From Dyadobacter luticola (GTDB taxonomy: Bacteria > Bacteroidota > Bacteroidia > Cytophagales > Spirosomataceae): DNA of 64,000 nucleotides. The stretch covers positions 186,001 to 250,000 of the forward strand of contig NZ_VCEJ01000004.1 of NCBI RefSeq assembly GCF_005860805.1, in the 5' to 3' direction. The position numbers and the translations under genes were made by a program. Positions 49,954 to 58,397 of this stretch are shown here, piece after piece. The notes beneath the pieces were generated by a model. It saw nothing but the letters and a program-made list of their open reading frames with translations. It did no database searches and was not told where the DNA came from. How positions within the stretch are numbered: the first letter of the stretch is position 1; every line of letters starts with the position of its first letter.

Positions 49954-51204
49954 ATGCACATTCTCTTAATTCACCAATTCTTCCTCGAAGACAACTCAGG
50001 CGGCGGTTCCCGGTGGAATGAGATGAGCCGGATTTGGGTGGAGGCTGGGCATCAGGTGACGGTTTTGGCAGGGAGTGGACACTATATGTCTTCGGATGTG
50101 GGGTGGCGGCAGGGTTATATCAGTAAATCCACGAACATTCATGGGGTTAATATTATTCGCTGCCGGGTTTCGGCTCGGTATCATGACGGTTTTTTTGGAC
50201 GTATCTGGGCGTTTCTTTCTTTTGTGATTTCTTCCATTTATGCCGGGCTTTTTCATGCAACTGGGAAATACGATTTGATCATTGTTACTTCTCCTCCTTT
50301 GTTTGTAGGCTTAGTAGCGCAGGTTATGTCGATGTTTAAAGGTATTCCGTTCGTTTTGGAAGTCAGGGACTTATGGCCTGAGTCGGCGATTGGCGCGGGA
50401 GTATTGAAGAATCGTTTGCTGATCAAATTTGCCAGGATTTTTGAGAGATATTTATATAAAAAGGCGAAACTGATTGCAGTGCTAACTCCTGCTTTTCGTG
50501 AAGTTTTGATCAAGCAAATGAATGTCGCCAGTGGGAAAATTTTTGATGCGCCTAATGCAGCAGATTTTCGTTTGTCTGAGACATCTCTTGCTGATTTTGA
50601 CAGAGAAATTTTCCGTAAACAACTAGGATTGAGTGATCGTTTTGTCATCATTTATGTTGGGGCGCATGGTGCGGCTAATCATTTGATTCAACTGCTCGAC
50701 GCCGCTGAGAAGTTGAATCATACGAAAGCATTTTTCCTGCTTATTGGCGATGGGCCGCAGAAAAAAGACTTGATATTGGAAAGTGAAAAACGGGGTCTTA
50801 GGAATGTTAAATTTATGGATCTCATGCCTAAGTCTGAGGTGTTTAAGTTTATTGCTGCTGCCGATATTGGTATTTCGGTTTTGAAAAAGGCTGACATTTT
50901 CAAAACGGTTTACAGTAACAAAACTTTCGATTATTTTTCCTGCAAAAAGCCGGTTTTGATGGCTATTGACGGCATTTCAAGAAAGTTGATTGAAGAAGCA
51001 GATGCAGGCTCATACATTGAACCGGAATGTCCTGACGACCTTGCAGCGCAAATAGAATTTTATATGCAAAATTCGGATTTGCTAAAAACGCAGGGCGAAA
51101 ATGGCTACCAATATGCAAAAGCGCATTTTGACAGGAACTTCCTGGCTGCGAAATATCTTAAAACTTTGGAGCGCCTGCTCAGTTCAGAGCATTCGTCGGC
51201 ATAA
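49954..51204 (+). CDS. Family 4 glycosyltransferase (WbuB-like)
   Basis: A 416-residue GT-B transferase for surface polysaccharide. It begins HILLIHQFFLEDNSGGGSRW, has the N-terminal acceptor-domain segment LEVRDLWPESAIGAGVL, and in the C-terminal domain FVIIYVGAHGAANHLIQLLDAAEKL, LIGDGPQKKDL and the E-x7-E region DIGISVLKKADIFKTVYSNKTFDYFSCKKPVL. WbuB-type enzymes add N-acetyl-fucosamine or related sugars to a lipid-linked acceptor; the donor here is unknown. It ends the polysaccharide group before nuoI. Confidence 0.86.
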   Translation: MHILLIHQFFLEDNSGGGSRWNEMSRIWVEAGHQVTVLAGSGHYMSSDVGWRQGYISKSTNIHGVNIIRCRVSARYHDGFFGRIWAFLSFVISSIYAGLFHATGKYDLIIVTSPPLFVGLVAQVMSMFKGIPFVLEVRDLWPESAIGAGVLKNRLLIKFARIFERYLYKKAKLIAVLTPAFREVLIKQMNVASGKIFDAPNAADFRLSETSLADFDREIFRKQLGLSDRFVIIYVGAHGAANHLIQLLDAAEKLNHTKAFFLLIGDGPQKKDLILESEKRGLRNVKFMDLMPKSEVFKFIAAADIGISVLKKADIFKTVYSNKTFDYFSCKKPVLMAIDGISRKLIEEADAGSYIEPECPDDLAAQIEFYMQNSDLLKTQGENGYQYAKAHFDRNFLAAKYLKTLERLLSSEHSSA

Positions 51205-51271
51205 GTGTTATATTGGATAAAAGTTTACTCTATCTTTGGGCTAGGGTAAGCAATCAGATAAGTAGAGCGGT

Positions 51272-52378
51272 TTGTCAACATATTTTAAGAACATATCGGA
51301 GGGGATTAACACGACCGTGACGGGTTTGAAGCTGACGCTGCGCCACCTCTGGAGCGCGCGTAACCGCCGCAAACCAGGTGATATCAGATCGGGTAATTTC
51401 TACGACCAGCAGGATGGAATGGTCACCATCCAGTATCCCCTGGAAACCATTCCTATCCCGGACAATGGGCGTTATCGTCTTCATAATGAGATGGATGATT
51501 GTATTGTCTGCGATAAATGCGTTAAAGTTTGCCCGGTAGACTGCATTGAAATCGAGCCGATCCGCGCCATCGAAGAGGTTGGTCGCGCATCAGACGGCTC
51601 GCCGATCAGGTTGTATGCGGCGAAGTTTGACATTGACATGGCCAAATGCTGCTACTGCGGACTCTGCACAACGGTTTGCCCGACGGAATGTTTGACGATG
51701 ACCAAAACTTTCGATTATAGCGAGCTGGATGTGAGGGACATGGTTTACAACTATGCCAATCTTACCCCGGATGAGGCCGATGAAAAACGTCGCCTGCTGG
51801 ATCAGTTTCAAAAAGAAAAAGAAGCACTTAAAGCGGCTGCGAAGCCTGCTGTGCCACAAACTGAGGCGCCTGCTGCACCTGCGGCTAAGCCGGTATTTAA
51901 GCCTACCATTAAACCCAAGGCTCCGGTAGCTGAGGCGAAGGAAGAAAATGTAGTTGAAAGTAAAGCGAAAACTGAAAAACCTGCGCCAAAAGCGCCTTTC
52001 AGGCCAGTAATGAAGCCGAAGCCGGTTGCAGAAGAGAATATTGAAAAGCCAATTTCAGAAAATCCGGCAGAACCAGTTGAAGTAAAACCGGCTGCGGCCA
52101 AACCTCCTTTTCGTCCTTCCATGAAGCCAAAGGTGGTTTCGGAGGAGCCGGTTGAAAAACCTGTTGAAGATGCTGCGCCGGAAATTACAGCAGCACCGAT
52201 TGCGCCAAAACCTGCATTCAGGCCTACTATGAAGCCGAAAGTAGTTTCGGAAGAGGGTATTGAAAAACCGATAGAGAGTCCTTCACCTGAGCCAACTCAG
52301 GAAATAAAAGAGGAATCGCCTGCACCGAAGCCGAAACCAGCGTTTCGACCATCGATGAAACCTAAGCCGAAAGAGTAG
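51272..52378 (+). CDS. nuoI: NADH-quinone oxidoreductase subunit I with repetitive C-terminal tail
   Basis: A 368-residue subunit that holds clusters N6a and N6b of complex I. Cys77, 80, 83, 87 and Cys126, 129, 132, 136 form two 4Fe-4S motifs, and the first 170 residues are ordinary NuoI. Residues about 185-368 are added: a Pro/Ala/Lys/Glu-rich tail with five spaced copies of a unit like FRPxMKPK (near 209, 243, 280, 316, 358). The start is TTG: an in-frame stop lies two codons upstream and no ATG occurs before conserved sequence. nuoJ and nuoK follow. Confidence 0.92.
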   Translation: MSTYFKNISEGINTTVTGLKLTLRHLWSARNRRKPGDIRSGNFYDQQDGMVTIQYPLETIPIPDNGRYRLHNEMDDCIVCDKCVKVCPVDCIEIEPIRAIEEVGRASDGSPIRLYAAKFDIDMAKCCYCGLCTTVCPTECLTMTKTFDYSELDVRDMVYNYANLTPDEADEKRRLLDQFQKEKEALKAAAKPAVPQTEAPAAPAAKPVFKPTIKPKAPVAEAKEENVVESKAKTEKPAPKAPFRPVMKPKPVAEENIEKPISENPAEPVEVKPAAAKPPFRPSMKPKVVSEEPVEKPVEDAAPEITAAPIAPKPAFRPTMKPKVVSEEGIEKPIESPSPEPTQEIKEESPAPKPKPAFRPSMKPKPKE

Positions 52379-52418
52379 GGCTGTGCCTATTTGGAATATA
52401 GCATGTTAATTTAAGATT

Positions 52419-52940
52419 ATGGAAGCAGCAGCATTTTACGGGTTTTCAGCCTTGGCAATCTTTGCTGCCTTCTTCATTTTATTTTCAAAAAACCTGATCC
52501 ATGCAGCATTTGCGCTTTTTCTGACATTCCTGGGTGTCGCTGCTTTGTTTGTTTTGGCAGGCGCAGATTTTCTGGGGGTTTCGCAAATTATGATCTATGT
52601 GGGCGGAATCCTGGTTTTGCTGATCTTTGGAATCATGCTTACGCAGAAAATTACGAAGAACGACAATTCGTCCAAGCATAATAGAATTGAGGTTTTGATC
52701 AGGCGTGAAGTGTGGGGTTTTTTGGTTGGCGCCGGCTTGTTTGTCGTGATGTTGCGGATTATTGTTACGTCCGATTTTCGGATGAAAGGCGATGTAATGA
52801 CCAATAAGTCAACGATTAAGACAATTGGCGTGGAGCTCATGACCAGTCATTTGCTTCCTTTCGAAATTGCGGGGGTGTTGTTACTGGTAGCTTTGATTGG
52901 TGCTGCATACCTTGCCATGAACCGTAACCCAACCTCCTGA
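52419..52940 (+). CDS. nuoJ: NADH-quinone oxidoreductase subunit J
   Basis: A 173-residue membrane subunit with about five helices. FLTFLGVAALFVLAGADFLGVSQIMIYVGGILVLLIFGIMLT contains the family's conserved second and third helices, including the glycine-rich IYVGGILVL. It is part of the membrane arm of complex I that couples NADH oxidation to proton pumping. It lies 40 bases after nuoI and 2 bases before nuoK. Confidence 0.93.
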   Translation: MEAAAFYGFSALAIFAAFFILFSKNLIHAAFALFLTFLGVAALFVLAGADFLGVSQIMIYVGGILVLLIFGIMLTQKITKNDNSSKHNRIEVLIRREVWGFLVGAGLFVVMLRIIVTSDFRMKGDVMTNKSTIKTIGVELMTSHLLPFEIAGVLLLVALIGAAYLAMNRNPTS

Positions 52941-52942
52941 CG

Positions 52943-53248
52943 ATGATACCGATACAACATTATCTGCTCGTAGCGGCGCTGCTTTTTTGTATTGGCTTAG
53001 CCATCGTGGTGACCAAGCGACATTTCATCGGAATTTTATTGGGGATTGAATTGATGCTGAATGCGGTGAATATCAACCTGGTAGCTTTTGGCAGGCACGA
53101 TCCGGAGCGACTGACTGGACAGCTTTTCGCACTTTTCGTCATTGTTGTGGCCGCGGCGGAAGTTACAGTAGCTTTGGCTATTATTCTCCGAGTTTATGGG
53201 CGTTACAAAACTGTCGATCCCGACGAAGTAAGCGACTTGAAGCAGTAG
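52943..53248 (+). CDS. nuoK: NADH-quinone oxidoreductase subunit K
   Basis: A 101-residue, three-helix subunit with the two membrane glutamates expected for proton transfer: helix 2 (LGIELMLNAVNINLVAF) and helix 3 (VVAAAEVTVALAIIL). Subunits L, M and N, which normally follow, are not in the window: the next gene is an unrelated membrane protein. The rest of complex I must be encoded elsewhere. Confidence 0.95.
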   Translation: MIPIQHYLLVAALLFCIGLAIVVTKRHFIGILLGIELMLNAVNINLVAFGRHDPERLTGQLFALFVIVVAAAEVTVALAIILRVYGRYKTVDPDEVSDLKQ

Positions 53249-53302
53249 CGAATTCCAGACGATTCAATATATTTCGCCTATCAAATCATCTTCCCTGCCA
53301 TA

Positions 53303-53749
53303 ATGAACTGGCTTTTTCTATTTTTCGCTTTCCTGATCGGGATTTTCAATACTGTCCAGTCGGGAGTAAATGCCCAGCTGCGCGAGTCGCTCAATAATCC
53401 TATTTTGGCGGCTATCACCTCTTTTCTTGTTGGTTTAATGGTTTTGCTGGTAGCTTTTGCTTGTTTCAATCAGAATCCTGTACCTGCATTAGCCGATCTC
53501 CGCCATATTTCCTGGCAGCGTTTTATGGGAGGCGTTTTAGGCGCATTTTATGTATTGACCGTTATTTTTATCATTCGTAAGATCGGCCCTGCCAATATGT
53601 TATGTCTGGTGGTAGCCGGGCAAATGATCGCCGCGCTCACGATCGATCATTTTGGTTTTCAAGGATTTGCGGCGCATCAAATCACATTGCCTAGAATCGC
53701 TGGTGCAGCATTATTGGTAGCTGGGGTGTATTTGATTTTAAAAAATTAG
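53303..53749 (+). CDS. DMT-family YdcZ/DUF606 membrane protein
   Basis: A 148-residue protein with about five helices that matches the DUF606 (YdcZ) branch of the drug/metabolite transporters. It opens with LFFAFLIGIFNTVQSGVNAQLRESL and has GGVLGAFYVLTVIFIIRKIGPANMLCLVVAGQMIAAL. Members often pair with a second half; only one is present here. The substrate is unknown. It is separate from nuoK by 54 bases. Confidence 0.8.
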   Translation: MNWLFLFFAFLIGIFNTVQSGVNAQLRESLNNPILAAITSFLVGLMVLLVAFACFNQNPVPALADLRHISWQRFMGGVLGAFYVLTVIFIIRKIGPANMLCLVVAGQMIAALTIDHFGFQGFAAHQITLPRIAGAALLVAGVYLILKN

Positions 53750-53807
53750 GCATAAAAAAACAGCAAATCTGTCCGGAAATGCTGTCGTAAAATGCGTAAT
53801 TATTTTT

Positions 53808-54302
53808 CTAAGGGATTCTGTTAAAAACAAACAGATCAACAAATACCCATTTGTTATCCTCCATTTTGCCGCGCTGGATCACCAGTTGATTCTGTGAACG
53901 TCTCTCGTAAATGATCCGCACCGATACATCATCTTTTTCAAAAAGCGCCTGATTTTTCTTGGCTTCGATAAAGTTGTAGCGATCTGACACTTCCTTTTCT
54001 TCCAAAGCAATCAGGCCCGGCTTGAAATGTTTTACCATCGCAACTGGTCCTTTTTCTGTTTGCTCAAATGCAAACACCTCATAAAGAGCAGGTTTATCAT
54101 CTTTAATCATCCTGATATATCCCATCACATTATTGCCGGCCGGCGCTGTCCACGAAGCCTCAATCGGCCCGCCATTATAATTTCCCAGCCAATGTCCTTC
54201 CAGGAAGCTGATGTCTTTCAGTGTACCAGTCGTCTGGGCCGAAGCTGCGAAAGTGATAAAGGAGAGTACAAAAAGTACAGAGTAAAATGTTTTTAATTTC
54301 AT
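53808..54302 (-). CDS. Secreted DUF6265 protein
   Basis: A 164-residue exported protein with the signal peptide MKLKTFYSVLFVLSFITFAASA before Q. The mature start LKDISFLEGHWLGNYNGGPIEASWTAPAGNNVMGYIRMI fits DUF6265, a small lipocalin-like family of unknown role. Downstream strands (VAMVKHFKPGLIALEEKE, LVIQRGKMEDNKWVF) agree. It converges on the DMT gene with 58 bases between stops. Confidence 0.72.
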   Translation of the reverse strand: MKLKTFYSVLFVLSFITFAASAQTTGTLKDISFLEGHWLGNYNGGPIEASWTAPAGNNVMGYIRMIKDDKPALYEVFAFEQTEKGPVAMVKHFKPGLIALEEKEVSDRYNFIEAKKNQALFEKDDVSVRIIYERRSQNQLVIQRGKMEDNKWVFVDLFVFNRIP

Positions 54303-54379
54303 TGAGCTGGTGATTTTGTAACCAAAGTTTTTAAATGTGGAGGCAAGTTATACGAATAGAAGATTGGTTTAAATGTTTT

Positions 54380-54415
54380 ACAAAAAAATAGCCGTCCAAA
54401 AATTTGAACGGCTAT
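54380..54415 (-). terminator. Terminator after the PurF-like gene
   Basis: On the minus strand ATAGCCGT pairs with ACGGCTAT (54408-54415 with 54388-54395), extended by an inner AAA/TTT pairing, and is followed by a T-run. It lies 23 bases past the stop. Confidence 0.82.
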
Positions 54416-54437
54416 CTCTTCAACTTAAATTTTGCCA

Positions 54438-56330
54438 TTAATAAGCCCTTTCCAATTTACCTTCGTAAGAATTAGAGAATGCCTTGTTAACTACTTTATT
54501 TCCTCCCAATGTTGGATAGTTACCAGTGAAATACCAGTCTCCTAAATGTTGCGGACATGCTTTATGCAAGTTTTCAACGGTTTGGAAAACGACCGAGATT
54601 TCGGCGTTCAGATCTTTTGGACGGATTATTTCAGCGATTTTCTGTGAAATTTCTTCGTCGGTGAAAGGATCGTACAGCGCCTTCACATAATTGGTATGAT
54701 ACGGATTCTTGGTGGCGATGGAGGTCACAGCTTGTGTGTAAACATCTTCCAGCAAATATTCCAGATCGCGTTCTTCGAGTAATTTGAGCACCGCGCGGTA
54801 GGCTACAAAGTCCTTCATGCGGGACATATCAATGCCATAACAATCCGGGAAGCGAATTTGCGGAGCGGAAGATGCTACTACAATCTTTTTCGGACTCAGA
54901 CGATCCAACATTGTTAAAATGCTCTTTTCCAGGGTAGTACCTCTTACGATCGAGTCGTCGATAATTACGACGGTATCCACATTTTTACGTACTACTTCGA
55001 ACGTAGTATCGTAAACGCTGGACACCATATCGTCGCGCAGGGCGTCCGCAGTGATGAATGTTCTCGACTTTACATCTTTGGTCACCAGTTTCTCGATCCT
55101 AGGTCGGAAAGAAAGTACCTTTTCCAGATCAGCTTCAAACAGGATGCCCTCCATGATAGCTTGCTTCCGTTTCTTGGCAAGATATTCTTCCAAACCTTCA
55201 ATCATCCCGAGGAATGCAGTTTCAGCGGTGTTTGGAATGTAAGAGAAAATGGTGTTTTCAAGATCGTAATTGACCTCTTTGAGAATTTGCGGAATGAGCA
55301 GTTTGCCAAGTTGCTTGCGCTCATTATAAATATCCGGATCGGTACCGCGGGAGAAATAAATTCTTTCGAAGCTGCACGAGCGTTTTTCAAGTCTTGGCAG
55401 GATCGGGAACTCGTTATATTCTCCGTTTTTATCAATAATCAGGGCTGAGCCCGGAGTAATTTCTGTAATCTGATTGTAGTCAACATTGAACGCCGCTTTG
55501 ATTGCCTGCTTTTCTGATGCTACCACAACCACTTCATCATCAGCATAATAAAATGCCGGACGAATTCCAGCAGGGTCGCGGATCACGAAAGATGCGCCGT
55601 AGCCGGTTAACCCGCACATCGCATAGCCACCATCAAAATCACGGCAGGATCGGTAAAGTAAGCGTGGGAGGTCAATGTTATCTTCAATGACGTCGGATAA
55701 TGTCGGGTTTTCGTAAATTCCCTTGAACCGCTCGAATACGCGCTGGTTTTCTTCATCCAGGAAATGTCCAATTTTTTCCATCACCGTTACGGTGTCGACT
55801 TTTTCCTTCGGGTGCTGCCCCAGGGAAACCAGTTTGCCGAAAAGTTCGTCAACATTGGTCATGTTAAAATTCCCCGCCATCACCAGGTTCCGGCTTCTCC
55901 AATTGCTTTGACGCAACATTGGGTGACAGTTTTCCACTTCATTGGAACCGTGCGTCCCGTAACGTAAATGTCCCAGCCAGACTTCGCCGGTAAATGCCAG
56001 GTTTTCCTGCAACCATTTTCCGTCGGTTACTCGGTCCCTGTTATTCTTTAAACCTTTGCGGAATTTCTTGTGAATTTTGGAAAAAATGTCCGTAAGTGGC
56101 TGAGGTTCTACGGATCTGTATCGGCTGATATATCGTTTTCCGGGCGGAACGTCGATTTTGATGTTGGCAACTCCGGCTCCATCCTGGCCCCGGTTGACTT
56201 GTTTTTCCATCATTACCGAAAGCTTGTGTACGGCGTAAAGCGGCGTTTCGTACTTGTCGATGTAATATTGGTAAGGCTTTCTAAGACGGATAAGTGCTAT
56301 GCCGCACTCATGCTTGATGGCGTCGCTCAT
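54438..56330 (-). CDS. Amidophosphoribosyltransferase-like class II glutamine amidotransferase
   Basis: A 630-residue two-domain enzyme. The N-terminal Ntn glutaminase would use Cys9 (KHECGIALIRLRK) after removal of eight residues and shows QVNRGQDGAGVANI and GHLRYGTHG. The C-terminal phosphoribosyltransferase has the PRPP-binding TVVIIDDSIVRGTT. PurF makes phosphoribosylamine in purine synthesis. This one is about 120 residues longer than typical PurF, so it may be a paralogue whose exact reaction is unproven. Bacteroidota often carry this long form. It is transcribed alone. Confidence 0.85.
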   Translation of the reverse strand: MSDAIKHECGIALIRLRKPYQYYIDKYETPLYAVHKLSVMMEKQVNRGQDGAGVANIKIDVPPGKRYISRYRSVEPQPLTDIFSKIHKKFRKGLKNNRDRVTDGKWLQENLAFTGEVWLGHLRYGTHGSNEVENCHPMLRQSNWRSRNLVMAGNFNMTNVDELFGKLVSLGQHPKEKVDTVTVMEKIGHFLDEENQRVFERFKGIYENPTLSDVIEDNIDLPRLLYRSCRDFDGGYAMCGLTGYGASFVIRDPAGIRPAFYYADDEVVVVASEKQAIKAAFNVDYNQITEITPGSALIIDKNGEYNEFPILPRLEKRSCSFERIYFSRGTDPDIYNERKQLGKLLIPQILKEVNYDLENTIFSYIPNTAETAFLGMIEGLEEYLAKKRKQAIMEGILFEADLEKVLSFRPRIEKLVTKDVKSRTFITADALRDDMVSSVYDTTFEVVRKNVDTVVIIDDSIVRGTTLEKSILTMLDRLSPKKIVVASSAPQIRFPDCYGIDMSRMKDFVAYRAVLKLLEERDLEYLLEDVYTQAVTSIATKNPYHTNYVKALYDPFTDEEISQKIAEIIRPKDLNAEISVVFQTVENLHKACPQHLGDWYFTGNYPTLGGNKVVNKAFSNSYEGKLERAY

Positions 56331-56573
56331 AAGAAGAGTAATGCGTTAGAAATATTGTTTGTTTGCAAGTCTGCAAAGCTCATTCCTTAATATTAGCTTA
56401 ACGATTTTATAATCTTGTTTAGTTCGTTAATCTTACAAAGGTACAAATCCTGCTGCTTAAAAATCTTCAAATCGTCCCGAATTTTGGGTTGCTTTTTGAA
56501 AGCGTAAAAGACCTCGTCGGGGCTAGCTAACAGAAAGATAACTATTTTTGGTTATAAAGGTTTAAAAAATAAC

Positions 56574-57269
56574 ATGCTCCATAAAACCCGCGGCATCGCC
56601 CTCAGTTACATCCGGTACCGGGAGTCGTCGATCATTGCCAAAATTTACACTGAAGCCTTTGGCATTCAGACCTATATCGTGAATGGTGTCAGGAGTAGTA
56701 AGTCGCGGACCAACAGAATTGCATTGTTTCAGCCGCTAAGCCTGTTGGATATGGTGGTGTATCATAAAAGTAAGGAGGATACCATGCACCGGATATCTGA
56801 ACTGAAATGTTACGCGCCACTGCAAACTGTTCCTTATGAGATTATTAAGTCAAGCCTGGCGCTTTTTGTGACGGAGATTTTGGGTAAAACGCTCAAAGAG
56901 GAGGAGAGCAATGTGTTGTTGTTCCAGTTTCTCGAGCATTCGATTTTATTCCTAGATGATGCGCAGGCCGATTTTGAGAATTTCCACATTCAGTTTCTTC
57001 TACAACTCGCTAATTTCCTGGGTTTTGGCATCGAAACGATGGATGATCTGGAAAGGGAATTGAAGGATAATCATTACTCGCAGATGCCCGATAAAATCGA
57101 GCAGGATGCTACGGCGCACCTTTTATATAGCGATTACGGAACGCACATTTCGCTGGACCGGACGCGGCGAATCAGGATTTTGGAAAAGGTGATATTTTTT
57201 TACAAAATCCACATGGACACGCTGGGAGAGGTGCGATCGTTGGAAGTGCTGGGTGAAGTGCTCCGGTGA
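56574..57269 (+). CDS. recO: DNA repair protein RecO
   Basis: A 231-residue protein that helps RecF and RecR load RecA on SSB-coated gaps. The N-terminal OB fold begins HKTRGIALSYIRYRESSIIAKIYTEAFGIQTYIVNGVRSSKS, and the remainder is the helical RecO C-terminal domain. Zinc cysteines of some RecO proteins are absent. The gene stands alone, 243 bases after the divergent PurF-like gene, and has a TATTTTTG box (56543-56550) 24 bases before its ATG. Confidence 0.9.
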   Translation: MLHKTRGIALSYIRYRESSIIAKIYTEAFGIQTYIVNGVRSSKSRTNRIALFQPLSLLDMVVYHKSKEDTMHRISELKCYAPLQTVPYEIIKSSLALFVTEILGKTLKEEESNVLLFQFLEHSILFLDDAQADFENFHIQFLLQLANFLGFGIETMDDLERELKDNHYSQMPDKIEQDATAHLLYSDYGTHISLDRTRRIRILEKVIFFYKIHMDTLGEVRSLEVLGEVLR

Positions 57270-57339
57270 ATGGTTTTGGTAAATCAGGTTTTGGCACAAT
57301 TTTGATAACGTATAGTGCTAGTATAAAAACTGATTTACG

Positions 57340-58044
57340 ATGAGACAAAATATTCTTACCATCATTTTCTTATTTGTAACATTCCTTGCCATGGGGCAGG
57401 TGCCGAAAGGTGCGTGGAAATCGCAGGAACCTACGGGAAGTGCGTCGAGCCTGATTGTGGCGGACAATTATCTTGTGATTGCATCATATAGTATCAACAA
57501 CAAATATTTTGAGCGGAGCGAAGGCGGCCCGTTTACGATGAGCGGCGACCAGATGACTTACACGCCCGAATTCAATTCTGCCGACACCACCAAAGTCGGT
57601 ATCCCGATTGTTTTTACGGTGACGGTAAAAGATGACATTCTCACATTGCGGTACGAAGAAGCAATGGTTTGGATGAAGGTGGATGACGCAAAAACGGCTC
57701 CGATGGCTGGCGCCTGGCACATTACAGAAAAAGCAAATGAAGGTGGCGAGCTTGTGAAGATCCACCAGGAAGGCACCCGTAAAACACTAAAACTTTTATC
57801 CGCAACCCGGTTTCAGTGGTTTGCGATCGATCCGGCGGCGAAAGCATTTTATGCAACCGGCGGGGGTACTTATACGGCAAAAGATGGAAAATATACTGAG
57901 CGCATCCAGTTTTTTTCAAAGGATAATAACCGGGTGGGCTCTTCTTTGAAATTTGACTATAAAATGGATAATGGCAGGTGGGACCATAGCGGCAAAAGTA
58001 GCGATGGAAAACCCATGCACGAGATCTGGGAAAAAATACCTTGA
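57340..58044 (+). CDS. Secreted protein of unknown function
   Basis: A 234-residue protein with the signal peptide MRQNILTIIFLFVTFLAMG before Q. The mature part looks like two related lipocalin-type halves (GAWKSQEPTGSASSLIVADNYL; GAWHITEKANEGGELVKIHQEGTRKTLKLL), each starting with a GAW and strand pattern, so it may be an internal duplication. No catalytic motif is seen. It follows recO by 70 bases but probably has its own promoter. Confidence 0.65.
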   Translation: MRQNILTIIFLFVTFLAMGQVPKGAWKSQEPTGSASSLIVADNYLVIASYSINNKYFERSEGGPFTMSGDQMTYTPEFNSADTTKVGIPIVFTVTVKDDILTLRYEEAMVWMKVDDAKTAPMAGAWHITEKANEGGELVKIHQEGTRKTLKLLSATRFQWFAIDPAAKAFYATGGGTYTAKDGKYTERIQFFSKDNNRVGSSLKFDYKMDNGRWDHSGKSSDGKPMHEIWEKIP

Positions 58045-58051
58045 TGGACTA

Positions 58052-58106
58052 CTATTTAGATTTATTCAAAATAATTCACTTGAAACATTTGAATGATTCT
58101 AAATAG
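58052..58106. repeat. Long imperfect hairpin after the secreted-protein gene
   Basis: CTATTTAGA (58052-58060) pairs with TCTAAATAG (58098-58106), and ATTCAAA (58064-58070) pairs with TTTGAAT (58088-58094), giving about 18 paired bases and a 17-base loop. It is 7 bases past the stop but lacks a strong T-run, so it may stabilise mRNA ends or be a weak terminator. Confidence 0.5.
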
Positions 58107-58141
58107 GTATTACTTTTGAAATGTTTTAACAGCAATGTGGG

Positions 58142-58297
58142 ATGAGCGCTTTTTCGTTGACAGAGTACACGATGGTTTTTGAGGAGAATAATCAATGGAT
58201 AAAATCCTTTGCGGATAGTGAAGAATGTGTATTCAAAAAGTGCTGCAAAAACTATAAGAAGAGTGGTAAACACTGTAAAAAGTGCCCCAAAAAATAG
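58142..58297 (+). CDS. Small Cys/Lys-rich protein
   Basis: A 51-residue ORF starting with ATG at 58142: MSAFSLTEYTMVFEENNQWIK, then a basic tail KKCCKNYKKSGKHCKKCPKK (residues 32-51). Five cysteines (29, 34, 35, 45, 48) and a dense lysine run could form a metal-binding or nucleic-acid-binding patch. I remember similar short KKCCxxYKKxGKxCxxCPK proteins in Bacteroidota but cannot name a function. The gap 58045-58397 contains no other gene. A terminator follows at 58350-58382. Confidence 0.65.
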   Translation: MSAFSLTEYTMVFEENNQWIKSFADSEECVFKKCCKNYKKSGKHCKKCPKK

Positions 58298-58349
58298 TGC
58301 TGTTTTCTTTTTAGAAAGTAATACAGTTCATGGTGAATAATTATAAGAG

Positions 58350-58382
58350 AGGGAGTGCCTTGTAGCATTCCCTTTTCTATTG
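58350..58382 (+). terminator. Terminator after the small Cys/Lys-rich gene
   Basis: AGGGAGTGC (58350-58358) pairs with GCATTCCCT (58365-58373), one G-T pair, around a 6-base loop, followed by TTTCTATT. Moderately strong; it could also serve lptB from the other strand. Confidence 0.6.
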
Positions 58383-58397
58383 ATAAGCTGGCTGAAA

